The position numbers were made by a program, and so were the translations under genes. Source: Myxococcota bacterium (GTDB lineage Bacteria > Myxococcota_A > Polyangia > HGW-17). From it: a stretch of DNA of 7,573 nucleotides. A model generated the notes under the pieces. The model had not been told where the DNA came from and did not search any database. It saw only the letters and a list, made by a program, of their open reading frames with translations. This document shows, piece after piece, positions 5,508 to 7,573 of this stretch. The stretch is taken from the NCBI GenBank assembly GCA_018821745.1, contig JAHJLU010000264.1:1-7573 (forward strand). The letters are read 5' to 3'. How positions within the stretch are numbered: position 1 is the stretch's first letter; every line of letters starts with the position of its first letter.

Positions 5508-7379
5508 TCAGGAGCCTGCGAGGTCGCTGAGCCACCAGGAGCGGCATAACCAGGGGGCCGTCTTGTTTTTGCGGAATCGCAAAAGCCAGGGGAGCGCGGC
5601 GTCCATTTTGCGCAGGTCTTTCTGTACTTTTCGGGGCGCCTGCTGCCAGAGTTGACGGATTTTATCCCGGTACTCGGTTTTCGTGGAGTAGGTTTTGAGC
5701 AGGGCCAGCAGCTGGATAAACATATCTCCCGCAGCCCCCAGAGGCCTCTCGGGCACCTCCCCCTGCCGCACCAGGAGGATTCCCACTTTACTGTGCTGGG
5801 GAAGCATGTCTTCTATCACCGAGTGCTCCAGAAAATGCCACGTGGGATCTTCTTCGGCAACGACCCTGAGATAGCCCTGGGAAGAGACATGATAGCGGGC
5901 CCCCGGTTCACTCCGGTAATCAAGAATCTCCCCGTTGGGTGACATCTCAAGGATGGCGTGCTCAAACTGTACGATGAGATTGCCTGTCACGGTGGCAAAG
6001 AGCTCCGTGGCCCGAAAAAGGAGCGTGTGATCCTGACGCCCGCCCTGGGCGTTCCAAAAAGAGATCTTGCGCCCTTTGCCCCACAGGACCGCCAGGGAGC
6101 CGGGGCCCAGCAGTTGAAAAGAGATCACCCCGATGAAGGACAGCTCGGCCCTTCCCCCGGAGGTTATCACGGTGATACGTTCCCATCTGTCTCGGGTCTC
6201 GGGATCGATTCCACGGGCGAGCCAGGCGGTATTTCCCGAGAGGAGACGAACCACGGCCACCTCCCCCTCGATGGGATATTCCTGCATGATCCAGAACACC
6301 GGGGCGGCAGGGTTCCAGTCCACATCTCCCGTTACCATGACCTGCCCCTCCTGGCCGTCCAGTTTTTCGCGGGGCATGACGAAGGCAAAGGATGCCAGCA
6401 GGGGATCCAGACTCCAGGGGATGGGGAAGGGCCCCACAACCGTTAGCGTCTGGTCATCGGGGTCTTCGGGGAGCACAACGAATTCACTCTCGGAGGAGCT
6501 GGCGTCGGGAAGCACAGCGAACCGGCCCCTGGTTGTCTCCAGCACACTCGCGGCCCGATCCCAGGTGGATACGGGCTGCCTGTAGGGGAGTCGGACCAGG
6601 GAGTTGCCGTCGGCGATCATCTCCAGGCCGCCGTTCACCAAACCCCAGCTCACATCGCGGGGAATATGGTAGGGTGACACAAAGTCATACTCAATTTCGG
6701 GGGGACTCTCCAGCATGGGGACCGTCTCCCCGCTGGACTCGATGATGAGGTGTCCGCTCTCCATGGCGTGACGCAGCTCATTGGTATAAAAGGACCAAAC
6801 TCCCTTGGGAAGTTCATCGAACGCCGAAGCGGCGCTCCCCACCATGGTGCGGTAAAAGGGGCAGAACAGGAGCTCCTGGTTATCGAGAAGATCAACCAGA
6901 AACAACCGCCGGAGGGCCTCCCGGGAGAGCTTATCGTCCCCCGAACCCTCAAGCACGTCGGCCATGGAGTTACGGGAGAAGGGACACCCCGAACCCTCTC
7001 TGCAGGGCGAGACCCCTTCCACAATGAGGCGCATGAAACACAGAGACACATCTGCCAGAGGAGAGAAGGATTTGCCCCCCACCAGCTCGAAGGATGTCTC
7101 CTTCCATTTGAGCGCCTTCTCGTACTTAATAAGCAGCGCGCGAGCCTCCCGGATACTGGGCACGGGAATAATATGCACCAGCTCTTCTCCCTGCTCCACA
7201 TACCGGTATCCACGCTCCTCCTTGAGCATCTCGAGGATGCGCTCAAAGTCACGGGACCTGGACCACCCTACCTTCAGAAAAAACAGAGGGACTTTATCGG
7301 GAGCGCCGAGGGCAGTCCCACAGAGAGAACAATAGGCACCATCCTCCGGTGAGAGGCAGCCGGGACAGATTTCAAGCAC
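5508..7379 (-). CDS. Uncharacterised 623-residue protein: zinc ribbon, second Cys cluster, beta-propeller-like middle
   Basis: I chose the GTG at 7379-7377 because GGAGG (7390-7386) sits 6 bases before it and translation then begins M-L-E-I-C-P-G-C; the in-frame ATG at 7403 adds 8 residues but has only a distant SD. C5-x2-C8 and C17-x2-C20 form a compact zinc ribbon. Residues 30-180 are mixed alpha/beta and hold C114, C126, C132-P-F and C173-P-F, a second possible metal or Fe-S site. From about 240 to 520 short beta strands with Gly/Asp turns recur (for example L-I-V-Q-F...I-L-E-M-S-P-N-G-E-I-L), as in PQQ/NHL-type beta-propeller blades. The last 100 residues are helical and rich in Lys/Arg, with a W-rich end. 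No signal peptide or membrane segment is seen, so it should be cytosolic. Function unknown. The gap to the gene at 5343 is 164 bases; upstream the previous gene on this strand ends 78 bases away. Confidence 0.8.
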   Translation of the reverse strand: MLEICPGCLSPEDGAYCSLCGTALGAPDKVPLFFLKVGWSRSRDFERILEMLKEERGYRYVEQGEELVHIIPVPSIREARALLIKYEKALKWKETSFELVGGKSFSPLADVSLCFMRLIVEGVSPCREGSGCPFSRNSMADVLEGSGDDKLSREALRRLFLVDLLDNQELLFCPFYRTMVGSAASAFDELPKGVWSFYTNELRHAMESGHLIIESSGETVPMLESPPEIEYDFVSPYHIPRDVSWGLVNGGLEMIADGNSLVRLPYRQPVSTWDRAASVLETTRGRFAVLPDASSSESEFVVLPEDPDDQTLTVVGPFPIPWSLDPLLASFAFVMPREKLDGQEGQVMVTGDVDWNPAAPVFWIMQEYPIEGEVAVVRLLSGNTAWLARGIDPETRDRWERITVITSGGRAELSFIGVISFQLLGPGSLAVLWGKGRKISFWNAQGGRQDHTLLFRATELFATVTGNLIVQFEHAILEMSPNGEILDYRSEPGARYHVSSQGYLRVVAEEDPTWHFLEHSVIEDMLPQHSKVGILLVRQGEVPERPLGAAGDMFIQLLALLKTYSTKTEYRDKIRQLWQQAPRKVQKDLRKMDAALPWLLRFRKNKTAPWLCRSWWLSDLAGS

Positions 7380-7385
7380 GAGGGA

Positions 7386-7390
7386 CCTCC
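7386..7390 (-). promoter_or_regulatory. Ribosome binding site deciding the GTG start
   Basis: The minus strand reads GGAGG followed by six bases and GTG CTT GAA. This is the best SD anywhere near the gene's 5' end and places the start at 7379. The SD would fall inside the coding sequence if the ATG at 7403 were used. Confidence 0.65.
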
Positions 7391-7457
7391 ACGATCCAAC
7401 CATTCAAGGTTTTCTTCACCACTTCTACTCCCCTTTGGCTGCTTTGGCAATCCGTTA

Positions 7458-7573
7458 TCACGGAGTGGGCCCCTCCCCCGCCACCTGAACAATCATCCCG
7501 CGGGCAAGTAAAAACCAGAGGAAGGTGGAGAGTCGCTCCACAAACTGGGTCTCTGCGGGAAATTTCTCTTCGA
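7458..7573 (-). CDS. C-terminal end of an unidentified gene (cut by right window edge)
   Basis: One minus-strand frame is open from the right edge for 37 codons and ends in tandem stops TGA TAA (7460-7455). The peptide starts E-E-K-F-P-A-E-T-Q-F and carries the amphipathic or hydrophobic helix F-L-W-F-L-L-A-R-G-M-I-V. About seven in ten third codon positions are G or C, as in the neighbouring genes, whereas the other two frames either stop earlier or have AT-rich third positions and an unnatural Cys/Gly run. The gene precedes the 623-residue gene on the same strand with a 78-base gap, so they could share a transcript. Nothing identifies the product. Confidence 0.5.
   Translation of the reverse strand, partial: EEKFPAETQFVERLSTFLWFLLARGMIVQVAGEGPTP

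Noticed and set aside
5958..6446. Plus-strand 162-codon frame and similar ones at 6133-6585 and 6750-7352
   Set aside because: They are antisense to the 623-residue gene, with no ribosome binding site or recognisable motif.
7274..7492. Minus-strand 72-codon frame across the start of the 623-residue gene
   Set aside because: It overlaps the zinc-ribbon coding part in another frame, is Arg/Gly/Ser-rich, and overlaps the end of the upstream partial gene.

Overview
The window is a moderately GC-rich stretch of bacterial chromosome, most likely from Myxococcota or a nearby former-Deltaproteobacteria lineage. The evidence is protein style. One large secreted protein ends in a MYXO-CTERM-like tail (Cys pair, hydrophobic helix, Arg cluster) after a tandem array of DUF4215-type Cys/Asp repeats and a thrombospondin type-3-like segment. 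A lipoprotein carries two MopE-type C-N-D-G-x-D-N-D-G-D-G motifs behind an Asn-rich linker. No RNA gene, CRISPR array, insertion sequence or integrase was found.

Layout from left to right: (1) 1-295, minus strand, the N-terminal 98 residues of an FAD-dependent oxidoreductase of the amine oxidase / UDP-galactopyranose mutase-like type, cut by the window edge. (2) A 221-base divergent intergenic region with promoter-like sequence. (3) 517-1356, plus, an exported protein with an acidic linker and a predicted outer-membrane beta-barrel. (4) A 201-base gap with a TTGACT box, a short direct repeat and a hairpin next to a strong ribosome binding site. (5) 1558-2451, plus, the Cys-rich lipoprotein. 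(6) A 303-base convergent gap with no visible gene. (7) 2755-5343, minus, the 862-residue modular surface protein. (8) 5508-7379, minus, a 623-residue protein without signal peptide: N-terminal CxxC...CxxC zinc ribbon, a second four-Cys cluster, a middle region that looks like beta-propeller blades, and a basic helical C-terminus. (9) 7458-7573, minus, the last 37 codons of another gene cut by the right edge.

The exported proteins (3, 5, 7) form a cell-envelope group: a barrel, a Cys-rich lipoprotein and a large Cys-rich adhesin-like protein, the last two with Asp-rich segments expected to bind calcium. That they act together is inference from proximity. The 623-residue protein is the least explained gene; its second Cys cluster has spacing reminiscent of the iron-sulfur domain of the archaeal/eukaryotic primase large subunit, and its propeller-like part would suit a scaffold. 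Both ideas need profile searches. I see no complete, clearly new multi-gene system inside the window.
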